DNA of 64,000 bases, taken from positions 1 through 64,000 of the forward strand of contig NZ_BMIK01000007.1 of NCBI RefSeq assembly GCF_014642075.1, in the 5' to 3' direction. This document shows positions 18,201 through 26,205 of the stretch, in pieces (positions within the stretch are counted from its first letter, which is position 1; each line of letters starts with the position of its first letter). The notes under the pieces were generated by a model. It made no database searches. It had not been told where the DNA came from and saw only the letters and a program-made list of their open reading frames with translations. The DNA is from Parapedobacter defluvii. GTDB taxonomy: Bacteria; Bacteroidota; Bacteroidia; Sphingobacteriales; Sphingobacteriaceae. Made by a program: the position numbers and the translations under genes.

Positions 18201-18439
18201 GTACTTGCAGCCGCACCCACCACAGCAACCGTTACCCCCTCTATCGGCAAAGCTGACTCGTCGGTAACCTTGCCCGTAGCCCCAACTTGTGCTACATCGC
18301 TGAATGTAGCGTGCAGAACGTCCCCATAAACCATTGAACCCGTAAACAATGGCCCTAATAATACCGAAAGCAGCGCTGCTAATACGCGCTTATTGCTTAT
18401 CATCGGTAACAAAACATTAAGTATGTAAATACCTTTCAT
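15299..18439 (-). CDS. SusC/RagA-family TonB-dependent outer-membrane glycan transporter
   Basis: A 1046-residue outer-membrane receptor. The order is a signal peptide, a carboxypeptidase-regulatory-like domain (TGKVTDESALPIEGVTVAVVG, about 55-130), a TonB-box-like segment (DEVVIVGYGTQKK), a plug domain (LFIRGQGTINAQSPIILVDGIERD ... SITILKDASSTAIFGVRGANGV) and a 22-strand-type barrel ending in a C-terminal aromatic residue (YNFGLNFIF). It pairs with the SusD gene 4 bp downstream to form the energised uptake complex. A hairpin and T-run lie in the 154-bp gap to the upstream permease gene, so its expression may be set separately from the epimerase/permease pair. Confidence 0.95.
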   Translation of the reverse strand: MKGIYILNVLLPMISNKRVLAALLSVLLGPLFTGSMVYGDVLHATFSDVAQVGATGKVTDESALPIEGVTVAVVGAAASTSTNAEGAYSIAAKKGDILRFSAVGYLTVEIGAVIDAPLDVVMQRDESSLDEVVIVGYGTQKKETLTGSIASVSTKEIKQSPAANLAVTLAGRLPGLTAIQRSGEPGRDITQLFIRGQGTINAQSPIILVDGIERDLTYIDPNEIESITILKDASSTAIFGVRGANGVILVTTKRGKSEIPEINFTTEVSAQDFPRFPSLASSYDYAMTRNLMQHNDGLGDAYSAEILEHYRLGDDPVQFPNTDWKSILMRDYSTQQRYNLNVSGAGQRVKYFVNAGYLKQGGMFNTEKDLSYDPSFKLDRYNFRSNIDIQLTKSLTAMLNLGGYLEKQNMPAGIYNNLDFLSTVSPAMHILAQMTVDQNATIPGPVTPDGEVVTWQGGFYPPYGSLNRSGYVQQTRNNIMATFGLEQDLGFLVEGLSAKGWMSFDSKTTNNMMASREYLKLVQVVEPTADGRDTVYFRNMGDSRNTSLNLFGARYFTTLSNFQGYLNYANSFGRHTVTGLLMYQQQKNIIDAQLPYNLRGIASRVTYGYDSRYFAEFNMGYNGSEQFKKGRRFGFFPAVSAAWLISNEQFMEDIDFLNNLKIRASYGRVGNDRIGSRRFLYLDDVQVSGGGYSSSLGLGQLVWTNLLKNEALQWEVSNKYNIGLDVKVFNALDLTVDVFKERRDNILRNRGTIPVLNGLPVSVLPPVNIGVVENKGYEIELNYRKAINQDLSILGKLNLNYATNRQVFADEPMLDDSYAYQYRETGYRIGQNFGYIVDRYFRDEEDIANSPKQNVPGHESRPGDFKYVDVNQDGVVDEKDISPIGYSSIPEYQFGAAVNVVYKQIDVSVLLQGVTHVHNYYGGYGIFAMGSNFRDRHLESWTEERAASGAPIRYPRLTTQTNPNEMENSFFINDGSYLRLKNVEVGYTFPSNWSKRIGARSLRIYANGINLLTWDRLPVKDFDPEMTSIFTYPISRLYNFGLNFIF

Positions 18440-18460
18440 AAAATTTGATTGTTTAAGGTC

Positions 18461-18491
18461 AAAAAACCGTTCACTTCATTGGTGAATGAAC
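18461..18491 (-). terminator. Hairpin with T-run between permease and SusC genes
   Basis: On the minus strand, GTTCATTCA pairs with TGAAGTGAAC (one bulged base) and is followed by GG and six T residues. It lies after the FHS permease stop and only 22 bases before the SusC start. This is either a terminator separating two units or an attenuator that lowers or conditions SusC expression. The rest of the 18440-18593 gap is AT-rich, with no gene. Confidence 0.55.
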
Positions 18492-18593
18492 TTTATTGTC
18501 CACCTGATTAGCTGAAATTGAATGTCTGTTTTCTCTCATAATTATTAATGTTTAAATAATTGGTAATAAGCATATTGATAGTTATCTTAAGTT

Positions 18594-19838
18594 TTAAGAA
18601 TCTTTTCGCCTATACCCCTGCATTGCAAAAAAGATGATATAGAGATAGCATCCCATCGGCAACAGGAATGCAGTGGTCCAATCGAAACGATCGATCAGCA
18701 ATCCTTGGAGGTAGGGAATAACGGCACCCCCGGCAATTGCCGACGAAAGCATGCCAGATGCCCGCGTTGCATAACTGCCCAGGCCGGCGATAGACAGCGA
18801 AAAAATGATGGCAAACATCACGGAATTGCAAAGTCCGACGGCGATCATCGACCAAACGGCTATGCTCCCCGACGACAGGACGGAGAGTACGATAAGGAAT
18901 GTGGAGACTATTGCTGCCCACCGGAGCACGACATTGGGCTGGGCCAATTTAAGCACAAACGATCCGATCAGACGGCCAACTAGCATTCCGCCCCAATACA
19001 AAGACACGTAACTATTTGCCAAGTGCTCTTCGATGTGCAATGCATCTGCAATGTAGTTGGTCAAGAACGTACCGATGGCCACTTCGGCCCCTACATACAT
19101 GAAAATGCCCACCATGCCGAATTTCAGGTTGCGAAAGGCGAAGATACTTTTACGCGGTTGCGTGTCATCCGCGCGATCTGGTTGGCCGGGCCGACTGCCC
19201 ACCGCCGGCAGGGCCAGCTTATACACCACCAGCGCAATCAGGAAGAGTACACCTCCGATGGCTAAGTATGGCCTGCTTACCGCATCCGAAGAAGCGGCTG
19301 AGGCCGAAATTTCCGATAAAATGAAATGCGCACCGAAGAGCGGAGCCAAGGTTGTGCCCAATGACCCCACCCCCTGTATCAATGCAAGCCGGGAAGATGC
19401 TGTCTCCGGCTTTCCCAGCAATGTGATGTAGGGATTGGCCGCTACCTGGAGCAACACGATGCCGATTGCCAAAATGAACAGAGCACATAAGAAAAGCGAG
19501 TATTGGTGCCACCAAGAAGCAGGAAAAAACAACAATGCGCCGACACCGGCCGTGGTAAATCCCGTTACCATTCCACGCTGATACCCGATCCGCTCCACGA
19601 TCTTCCCGGCAGGAATCGACATCACCGCATAGGTCAGGAAAAAGTAGAACTGCACCAGCGAAGATTCGGCATAACTCAATGTAAACCCGGTTTTGAAAAA
19701 TGGTACCAACGTATCATTCAGACACGTTACAAATCCCATCATGAAATACAGTACCGCAAGGGTTACCAGCGCCGGCATATAGCGCTTACTCCCTTGTTCT
19801 GCCACTAAGGCTGTATGGTCTACCGGTATGAGCGCCAT
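18594..19838 (-). CDS. FHS-family sugar MFS transporter (glucose/galactose/fucose permease-like)
   Basis: A 414-residue, roughly 12-segment inner-membrane permease. Hallmarks of the FHS branch are LYFMMGFVTCLNDTLVPFFK at the first helix, LQVAANPYITLLG, and SSRLALIQGVGSLGTTLAPLFGA. It should import a monosaccharide by proton symport. Its start lies 1 bp after the AGE epimerase stop, and it points in the same direction, so import and epimerisation are probably co-expressed. The usual partners of this pair in Bacteroidota are mannose- or N-acylhexosamine-type sugars, but the specificity is not readable here. Confidence 0.92.
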   Translation of the reverse strand: MALIPVDHTALVAEQGSKRYMPALVTLAVLYFMMGFVTCLNDTLVPFFKTGFTLSYAESSLVQFYFFLTYAVMSIPAGKIVERIGYQRGMVTGFTTAGVGALLFFPASWWHQYSLFLCALFILAIGIVLLQVAANPYITLLGKPETASSRLALIQGVGSLGTTLAPLFGAHFILSEISASAASSDAVSRPYLAIGGVLFLIALVVYKLALPAVGSRPGQPDRADDTQPRKSIFAFRNLKFGMVGIFMYVGAEVAIGTFLTNYIADALHIEEHLANSYVSLYWGGMLVGRLIGSFVLKLAQPNVVLRWAAIVSTFLIVLSVLSSGSIAVWSMIAVGLCNSVMFAIIFSLSIAGLGSYATRASGMLSSAIAGGAVIPYLQGLLIDRFDWTTAFLLPMGCYLYIIFFAMQGYRRKDS

Positions 19839-19839
19839 T

Positions 19840-21039
19840 TCAGTGATCTTGAATAATCAAATTTTGCTGTTTCGTCCGGATTGCTTCCATGGTCTTCCAA
19901 AGCTGAAATAGCCCCCGGGGTACATGAAAACATCCTTTCCATTTGCCGCCCTTTAGGGTCAGCAGCTTCTCGCCCCTGCGGTCCAGGTATCCGAACCATT
20001 CGCCGAACTCCGGGTCCGGAAAATGCAACCATGTATAGTCGTGCACTTTTTTGTACCATTTTGCACACCGTTCATCGCCGGTATGCAAAAATCCCTTCGC
20101 CAGGCTGATCATCGCCTCAATATGCACCCACCACAGTTTCTGGTCCCATTCGAGCTGCTGAGGAGGTTTCCCCAGTACGTCAAGGAAATAAAAAATCCCA
20201 CCATGCGTTTTATCCCATCCGTATTCGATGAGTTCGACCGTCACATCCGTCGCCTTCTTCATCAATTCCACATCGCTGGAACGTATTGCCAAATCCATGA
20301 TGAACCACATCGCCTCCAAGCCATGTCCGGGGTTGACAAGCCGCCCATCAAACGAATCCGAGAACTGACCATCGTTGGCAATATTCTCCAGAATGACTCC
20401 TTTCTCAGCCCAGTAAAATTTTTCCATCACGGTTTGAACACCCGCTTGTACCGTATCTTCAACCAGCACAGGGTCCAGCAAATGCTCGATCTCCAACACC
20501 AGGTTACATAAGATCATCGGGAGGGCAAAGTTCTGAAGCGGCCGGGTAGCCGGATCCTGTTTGTTGTATTTCCCTTTAGGATCGGTACGACGTGCCAATA
20601 TATTATAAAATGTATTTTTGGCAATTTCCAAATATTCTTCGTCTCCCTTTGCTTTGTAAAGCTGTCCGAACGCCATCGTTGCGAAGCAATCCGAAAAGAT
20701 ATTATAGGCCCCTGTCAATGGCTTGCCTGCCTGATCCAAGGAAAAATACCAACTGCCTTTCTCGTCCCTCCCATGGGCTTTTAAAAACGCAGCACCCTTC
20801 AGTGCAAAATCAAGCCATTCCTGCTTGCGTTCCACTTCGTTGTAAAGCATCGAAAAACACCACACCTGCCGAGCCTGCAACCAAATAAATTTATCCGTAT
20901 CGAACACCTTTCCCTGCCGATCCAGGCAGGTAAAGTATCCACCATATTCAGTGTCTGCCGAATTTTTCAACCAGAATGGAACCACATTATCTAAGAGCTG
21001 GCTTTTATATAACCTCGCTAGCGCGTCTGCATCAATCAT
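19840..21039 (-). CDS. AGE-family epimerase/isomerase
   Basis: A 399-residue cytoplasmic enzyme of the N-acylglucosamine 2-epimerase family, an (alpha/alpha)6 barrel. Typical motifs are WLQARQVWCFSMLYNEVE near the N-terminus, RLVNPGHGLEAMWFIMD with the catalytic-type His in the middle, LWWVHIEAMISLA, and FGEWFGYLDRRGE near the C-terminus. The family includes N-acylglucosamine 2-epimerase, cellobiose 2-epimerase and sugar isomerases (mannose, sulfoquinovose). Which one applies cannot be settled from sequence. It heads the minus-strand operon, divergent from the ROK regulator at 21368, which may sense its substrate or product. Confidence 0.92.
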   Translation of the reverse strand: MIDADALARLYKSQLLDNVVPFWLKNSADTEYGGYFTCLDRQGKVFDTDKFIWLQARQVWCFSMLYNEVERKQEWLDFALKGAAFLKAHGRDEKGSWYFSLDQAGKPLTGAYNIFSDCFATMAFGQLYKAKGDEEYLEIAKNTFYNILARRTDPKGKYNKQDPATRPLQNFALPMILCNLVLEIEHLLDPVLVEDTVQAGVQTVMEKFYWAEKGVILENIANDGQFSDSFDGRLVNPGHGLEAMWFIMDLAIRSSDVELMKKATDVTVELIEYGWDKTHGGIFYFLDVLGKPPQQLEWDQKLWWVHIEAMISLAKGFLHTGDERCAKWYKKVHDYTWLHFPDPEFGEWFGYLDRRGEKLLTLKGGKWKGCFHVPRGLFQLWKTMEAIRTKQQNLIIQDH

Positions 21040-21367
21040 ATCGTATTTTATTCATTTTTGGCGTTACCGAACTCTCAACCAAATTATCGGAGGACTTCTC
21101 TGATCCTGATCTGAAATTGGCAACGGATTTATAATGCTAAATAATAATATTTTTTTCATTTAAACAAATTGTTTTTAAATTTTTTTATAAAACAATTTAT
21201 ATTAATAATTTATTTAAAATACATGTTCCGTATTATCGCTAAAAACCAACTCAGTTTCCTTATGAAGCTGGATAGCGCCTACTAAACGCCCAGTTTCATC
21301 TGGATATATTTTTAATTTTTTTTAAAAACACTTATCTTTGTAAACCTTATCGGTTAACCCCTATTAA
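21040..21367. promoter_or_regulatory. Divergent promoter/operator region between AGE epimerase and ROK regulator
   Basis: A 328-bp strongly AT-rich gap with no gene. It holds a palindrome AAACAA-A-TTGTTT at 21162-21174 and a further AAAACAA half-site at 21189-21195. Both are plausible binding sites for the neighbouring ROK regulator, since autoregulation across a divergent gap is common in that family. A promoter element for the ROK gene is listed separately. The operator assignment is inference. Confidence 0.45.
21333..21340 (+). promoter_or_regulatory. Bacteroidota-type -7 promoter element of the ROK gene
   Basis: TATCTTTG matches the Bacteroidota -7 consensus TAnnTTTG exactly and lies 28 bases before the ATG of the ROK gene. 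The upstream region is T-rich and offers no clean TTTG -33 box. Confidence 0.6.
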
Positions 21368-22603
21368 ATGGCTACAAATACCAATTTTTTCGAGGAATTG
21401 CATAGCACGGAACTCACTGGCGTTGCCTATAAAAATGTTTGGCTTAAAAAGCAAATGTTGACTCATTTCGCAAATGAGGGCAATGCTACCGTGGCTGACC
21501 TAAGTAGAACACTCAACACCAGCATCCCTAAAACCAGCGAACTGGTAAATGAACTCCTAGCAGATGGTTTGGTAAAAGATTACGGTAAGACCGACTCGGG
21601 TGTAGGCCGCAAACCCAATCTTTATGGCCTGGAACCCGCCTCTGCCTTTTTTGTGGGCGTCGAAGTGAAGAACCTCCATGTCAATATCGGCCTAATGGAT
21701 TTCAGGCGAAGCCTGGTGAAGACTTCCAGGGGAATCCCTTATTTATTGAACAATACCGAGGAGTCACTGCATACATTATGCACCATTGTCTGCGACTTTA
21801 TCAATACCAGCAGTGTACAGCTTGAAAAAATCCTCGGTATCGGCATCAACCTTACCGGCCGTATCAACTACCGGACCGGCTACAGCTATAGTTTTTTCAA
21901 TTTCCACGAAGACCCGCTCAGCAAGATCATCGAATCGGTTGTCGGTATCCATACGTATCTGGAAAACGATTCCCGGGCAATGGCTTATGGCGAATTTTGC
22001 AGCGGCGGCGTCAAAGACGAAAAGAACGTTTTGTTTGTTAACCTCGATCACGGCATCGGCATGGGAATCATGGTAGGCGGACAGCTTTATTACGGCAAAT
22101 CAGGTTTTGCGGGAGAGGTCGGCCATATTCCGATGTTCAATAACGAGATCCTATGCCACTGCGGCAAAAAAGGTTGCCTCGAAACGGAAGCTTCCGGGGC
22201 GGCCATTACCCGTATTTTCAAGGAAAGACTCGCCGAAGGGGCAAGCAGTATCGTCACCAATAAGCGCACTAACCCTGAAGATATCGTGCTCGAAGACATC
22301 ATCGAAGCGGCCAATAACGACGATACCCTTGCCATTGAAATCATTACGGAAGCAGGTGAGAAAATCGGCAAAGGCATGGCCACATTGGTCAACCTCTTCA
22401 ACCCCGAACTGATCATTCTCGGCGGCAGCCTGTCTGCAACGGGCGACTATATCAGGCTCCCGATAAAAAATGCACTCAATAAGTATTCACTCAGCCTGGT
22501 CAATAACGATACCCAACTGAGCATCTCCCAATTGGGCGATAAAGCCGGCATCATCGGGGCTTGCCTGCTCGTAAGGGATCGGCTGCTGGCCATCACTTCT
22601 TAA
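21368..22603 (+). CDS. ROK-family transcriptional regulator (NagC/Mlc-like)
   Basis: A 411-residue repressor-type protein. The N-terminal winged helix-turn-helix (about residues 20-85, NATVADLSRTLNTSIPKTSELVNELL) precedes a ROK sugar-kinase-like domain. The ROK zinc motif is present as CHCGKKGCLE (about 262-271), as is the signature region LFVNLDHGIGMGIMVGGQLYYG. Proteins of this kind release DNA when a sugar binds. The gene is divergent from the AGE/FHS/SusCD operon and is its likely regulator. Its 3' end converges with the amidohydrolase gene, leaving 14 bp and no visible terminator. Confidence 0.92.
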   Translation: MATNTNFFEELHSTELTGVAYKNVWLKKQMLTHFANEGNATVADLSRTLNTSIPKTSELVNELLADGLVKDYGKTDSGVGRKPNLYGLEPASAFFVGVEVKNLHVNIGLMDFRRSLVKTSRGIPYLLNNTEESLHTLCTIVCDFINTSSVQLEKILGIGINLTGRINYRTGYSYSFFNFHEDPLSKIIESVVGIHTYLENDSRAMAYGEFCSGGVKDEKNVLFVNLDHGIGMGIMVGGQLYYGKSGFAGEVGHIPMFNNEILCHCGKKGCLETEASGAAITRIFKERLAEGASSIVTNKRTNPEDIVLEDIIEAANNDDTLAIEIITEAGEKIGKGMATLVNLFNPELIILGGSLSATGDYIRLPIKNALNKYSLSLVNNDTQLSISQLGDKAGIIGACLLVRDRLLAITS

Positions 22604-22617
22604 GAGAGGCAACCATT

Positions 22618-23724
22618 TTAAATACCGGGAAACCACTTCTCGGCATTTATCCGGTAAATTTTATCGATTACCTGCCTCGGCAATTTCAGCCCGTTAAACT
22701 TTCCGTTGACACTGGACACTTCCATGGGATCATCAGACGTAAAAAACTGCCAGTCGCGCAACCAAACCTGATGGAGGTTCTGAGCCGTCGACGTGGGATC
22801 TGCTTCCGGCATCAATGCCTGATCTGTACTGTAAATCAGCCGATCTTGATACTTAATCATAAAATTCCGTACTTTCTCACGGTTTGCAATCGACTGGTGT
22901 TGCAGGTGTGAAATCCTCGCAGCCATATCTACTGCCATATTCGGATAGGTATCCAGGCACTTTGCCAGCTCGTCAACATCCCACTCCAAACTTCCCAAAT
23001 GAGCACCGACAAAGCGCAGGTTGGGATGCTTCTCCAGCAAATGATTCCGGGCATTGATCTGATCCTGGTAGAGTGGATAGTCTTTATGCACAAACATGTG
23101 GTATTCCGGATGTGCCGTAAAATAGCGTTTGTCGCCATTGATTGTCATTTTTTCTACAGGCAACCAGGCATTCAATGGCTCTCCCAGGTGTCCAAGCAAG
23201 GTGATCTGATGTTTTTCAATCCATTCGATGATCGGTTCGAAACTCGGATCGTCGACCATCACGAAATTGCCTTTTTTGTCTTGCAGAGACATACCAATAT
23301 TTTTCCAGATTTTTACGGCAATTGCACCCTTTTCAAACGAGTCCTCCAGATACGCCAAGTTCTTCTTTAACCAACCCCGTTTGCCCCAGCCCGTCACATC
23401 AAAGGCCGTTGCATACGCCACTTGTTCGGGAAATGCTTGCTTTAACTCCAAAGCTACCTCTTGCTGCACCTCCAACGCGGGATAGTAGGGGGTATTAACA
23501 TTCACCGTCAGCAAATGGAAGCCGTCTTGTTCTGCTTGCCTCACAAAAGCTGTGTCATATTTATTGATGTGGACATGCGTATCGTATTTCTTGACTGAGG
23601 CAAAGTCCGCTATACCGTAATATTGATCGTCCGACTCAGTCTCCTGTGCGCTGACCCCGATGGCGAACACCCAAAAGCACGCTACCAGCAGGCCCTGTGC
23701 GATTCCATAACCAAGTTGCTTCAT
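22618..23724 (-). CDS. Exported amidohydrolase-family (metal-dependent TIM-barrel) protein, copy 1
   Basis: A 368-residue exported protein (signal LLVACFWVFAIGVSAQ). It belongs to the amidohydrolase-2 type: HVHIN near the start of the barrel (metal-binding HxH), VKIWKNIGM, LLGHLGEP, FVGAHLGSLEWD and a late STD (YSTDQAL) supplying the final Asp. Known relatives hydrolyse lactones or decarboxylate, so the name amidohydrolase does not fix the reaction. The ATG at 23724 is preferred because it begins the signal peptide; a longer frame would run into the upstream membrane-protein gene. A paralogue lies at 25000. It is last in the second SusCD operon. Confidence 0.85.
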   Translation of the reverse strand: MKQLGYGIAQGLLVACFWVFAIGVSAQETESDDQYYGIADFASVKKYDTHVHINKYDTAFVRQAEQDGFHLLTVNVNTPYYPALEVQQEVALELKQAFPEQVAYATAFDVTGWGKRGWLKKNLAYLEDSFEKGAIAVKIWKNIGMSLQDKKGNFVMVDDPSFEPIIEWIEKHQITLLGHLGEPLNAWLPVEKMTINGDKRYFTAHPEYHMFVHKDYPLYQDQINARNHLLEKHPNLRFVGAHLGSLEWDVDELAKCLDTYPNMAVDMAARISHLQHQSIANREKVRNFMIKYQDRLIYSTDQALMPEADPTSTAQNLHQVWLRDWQFFTSDDPMEVSSVNGKFNGLKLPRQVIDKIYRINAEKWFPGI

Positions 23725-23767
23725 TTTGTATAAATTTAAGTTCTCAATTGCATCAGTGATTTCCCTC

Positions 23768-24937
23768 TTATATCTTAATGAAAATTTTCTGTTTGTACAT
23801 CCAATGCAGCACCAGCCATTCCAGCAAGAGCACGAGAGATCCTGAGACCAATGTCGCATAAGCCGAGCCGAACAGCTGATCGAAACCCTGTCCTAAATGA
23901 ATATGAAGCGACCGGTCAAAAAACGTCCGAATGCCGCCGTCGGCAATGACATACGCTGCGATCGAATTGACACCGATCACTTTCAGGAAAAAGGACCATC
24001 TATCTTTCTTGGCCACATCAATGATCCAGTAGAACGCCGTCAGGAACAGGAAACAGACTCCACCACTGAAGAGTGTCCAAGCAGGCGTCCATATCCGCTT
24101 AACGATTGGGTTTATACCGGTGAAATGGAAGAATAAGGCTACCAGCATCAGCCCCACACCCCATTGCAGAAATAGCCGTATCCGCTTCAATGGCTCCAGA
24201 TCGGCACGCAATATATTGCCGGCAACGAGCCCCAATATCATGGTGCCCAACGTCGGAATAAAACTGAGTGTAGCATACCCGCCTCCATTGTACAAAAAGA
24301 CTTTCTCCCTGGGAAACAGGTTAAGGAACCAGGTATCAAATGCCCAGGCTGCATTGGTGTTTTTATTCCAGTGAGCAGCAAACCCGTCCATGTTGTAGGG
24401 CCAATTTGGGGGAACACCTACGGCCCGATAGTCAAAATCCGGCCCTGGAAGCGGGTATACCGCAAACAGCAGCCAGTAACCGATCAAAATGGCACCCAGC
24501 GTAATCAGCTGTGTCCGGGGTTTGCAAAACGCCAGCATCACTAAAAAGGTATACCCCAATCCAATCTGGGTGAGGGTGTCCTCAAACGTGAAATAGGTTT
24601 GGTTGGCGTGCATGGAACGCAGAAATATCCCCAACAGGATCAAAATGATTGACCGCTTGATGGTGTGTTTCAATAACGACCCAAACGTAGCTCCCCTGCT
24701 TTTGCGGCTGGCAATGGAATAAGGTAACACCACACCAACCAAAAAACTGAATGAGGGCTGGATCGTATCGTGCAGGCTGAGCCATTGCCATTCTACGTGA
24801 CTTTGGTTAAATGCCAACAGATGCCAAAATGCACTATCGGGCAAAGCCCTTGATACCGCCGAGAGATTCAACACTTCGCCCATCATCAGCAACATGACAA
24901 AACCTCGGTAAACGTCTACAGATGCAACTCGCTGCAT
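23768..24937 (-). CDS. DUF5009/HGSNAT-like multi-pass membrane acyltransferase
   Basis: A 389-residue membrane protein with about ten hydrophobic segments. The N-terminus (VASVDVYRGFVMLLMMGEVL) and the segment QWLSLHDTIQPSFSFLVGVVLPYSI match bacterial relatives of heparan-alpha-glucosaminide N-acetyltransferase (DUF5009/YeiB-like). These are proposed to move acyl groups across the membrane, and the conserved His is a candidate acyl carrier. It lies between two exported amidohydrolase genes (43 and 62 bp gaps), suggesting that an acyl or amide group of the substrate is added or removed in the periplasm. The direction and the substrate are unknown. Confidence 0.82.
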   Translation of the reverse strand: MQRVASVDVYRGFVMLLMMGEVLNLSAVSRALPDSAFWHLLAFNQSHVEWQWLSLHDTIQPSFSFLVGVVLPYSIASRKSRGATFGSLLKHTIKRSIILILLGIFLRSMHANQTYFTFEDTLTQIGLGYTFLVMLAFCKPRTQLITLGAILIGYWLLFAVYPLPGPDFDYRAVGVPPNWPYNMDGFAAHWNKNTNAAWAFDTWFLNLFPREKVFLYNGGGYATLSFIPTLGTMILGLVAGNILRADLEPLKRIRLFLQWGVGLMLVALFFHFTGINPIVKRIWTPAWTLFSGGVCFLFLTAFYWIIDVAKKDRWSFFLKVIGVNSIAAYVIADGGIRTFFDRSLHIHLGQGFDQLFGSAYATLVSGSLVLLLEWLVLHWMYKQKIFIKI

Positions 24938-24999
24938 AGCCTTTTTTTTAATTTTTTAACTAATATGATTACTCCAAAAATAAGCTTATTGGGTGACTT

Positions 25000-26109
25000 T
25001 TAGCTGTCAGCTTTACCGGTGAGCCACCGCTCTGCATTTTTCAAATAGATCTTATCCACGACGCCCTTCGGCAAATGAAGCCCCCTCAATTCGCCATGCC
25101 CTCTTAACGTGATGGGCTCTTCCGTCACATAAAATTTCCAGTCGCGTAACCAACCCTCGTGTATACCCTGTTTAAAGGCCGCGGTATCCTGTTGATCACT
25201 GATGCCGCGATCTGTCCCATACACCAACCGATCCTGATAATTGATAAAAAATTCACGGGTTTTTTCCCAATCTGTCTTGGCGTGCAGCTGCAGATAGGGC
25301 ATCCGCGAGAGGTCTACAAGCATATTCGGATAGCTATCCAGTCGTTTGGCCAGCTCATCCAAGCTCCATTCCAAACTTCCGAGGTGTGCACCGATAAATG
25401 CCAAATCCGGATGTTTCGCCAACATACGATCCCTCGCATCAATCTGATCCTGGTAACTCGGATATTCCGGATGCAGATACATATGGTATTCGGGGTGCTC
25501 ACTGTAGTACCCCCTACTGAAAGTCATGCTGTCCAAGGGTAGCCAGCAGTCTCTTGGTTCACCATTGTGGCCAATTACCGCAATGTGATTTTTTGCCAAA
25601 TGGTCAAACACAGGATCCAGCCGTTCGTCATCCAACATGACAAACGCTCCATTTTTATCACGGAGGTCCATGCCGATGTTTTTCCAGACTTTGACCGCCC
25701 TTACCCCTTTGGCAAACTGCTTGTCCAAATAAGACAACGTATTCGGTAACCATTCGGGGGTATCCCAATCGGCGACCGAAAAGGTCGTAGCCACATCCAT
25801 GAGCGCCGGAAAGTTCTTCAAGTGACGATCCACTATTTCCTGCTGTTCGTACATCGTCAGGCCAAATGGACGATCGTCAACAATCGTCAGAAACTTGAAA
25901 TTGTCTGCTTTTGCCTGTTCCATAAACGTGGTTTCAACGGTATTGACGTGAATGTGTACATCAAATTTTTCCACCGAAGTAAAATCATCCATCGTGTAAA
26001 ACTGCGCAGTGGTATCCACATTCCCTGCGGTTGATTTAGTTTGCTGGTTACACGTGCACAGGCAAAAACCAACGATACACAGTCCGAAAAAAAAGAAAGC
26101 TGTTTTCAT
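25000..26109 (-). CDS. Amidohydrolase-family lipoprotein, copy 2
   Basis: A 369-residue lipoprotein (FFGLCIVGFCLCTC before NQQ). It is paralogous to the gene at 22618, with the same motif order: HIHVN, VKVWKNIGM, VIGHNGEP, FIGAHLGSLEWSLDEL and YGTDRG. The lipidation signal suggests membrane anchoring, whereas copy 1 looks soluble, so the two may act in different places or in sequence. The ATG at 26109 is chosen because it starts the lipoprotein signal; a frame reaching 26157 adds an unlikely Lys-rich leader. A long hairpin separates it from the SusD gene. Confidence 0.86.
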   Translation of the reverse strand: MKTAFFFFGLCIVGFCLCTCNQQTKSTAGNVDTTAQFYTMDDFTSVEKFDVHIHVNTVETTFMEQAKADNFKFLTIVDDRPFGLTMYEQQEIVDRHLKNFPALMDVATTFSVADWDTPEWLPNTLSYLDKQFAKGVRAVKVWKNIGMDLRDKNGAFVMLDDERLDPVFDHLAKNHIAVIGHNGEPRDCWLPLDSMTFSRGYYSEHPEYHMYLHPEYPSYQDQIDARDRMLAKHPDLAFIGAHLGSLEWSLDELAKRLDSYPNMLVDLSRMPYLQLHAKTDWEKTREFFINYQDRLVYGTDRGISDQQDTAAFKQGIHEGWLRDWKFYVTEEPITLRGHGELRGLHLPKGVVDKIYLKNAERWLTGKADS

Positions 26110-26159
26110 CTGTTTATTTTTTTGCTTTTTTATTGTCAGTACTTTGTCCCGCTTCACTG

Positions 26160-26200
26160 GATGAACCCGACGTGATTAAAATAATCAGGTCGGGTTCATC
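26160..26200. repeat. Long intergenic hairpin between SusD and amidohydrolase genes
   Basis: Perfect 12-bp arms (GATGAACCCGAC at 26160-26171, GTCGGGTTCATC at 26189-26200) continue inward, after a G:G mismatch, into a 5-bp TGATT/AATCA stem with a 5-base loop. It follows the SusD stop by 6 bases. No strong T-run follows on the minus strand, so it may act as an RNA-stability or processing structure that lowers expression of downstream genes, or as a weak terminator. Confidence 0.7.
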
Positions 26201-26205
26201 TAATT

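Noticed and set aside
17270-18256. A 328-codon open frame antisense to SusC
   Set aside because: Its product is rich in residues expected from reversed codons, matches no family, and lies fully within a clear SusC gene. Similar long antisense frames in the quinoprotein (5367-6263), SusD (13387-14217) and LytTR (49274-49945) genes were rejected for the same reason.
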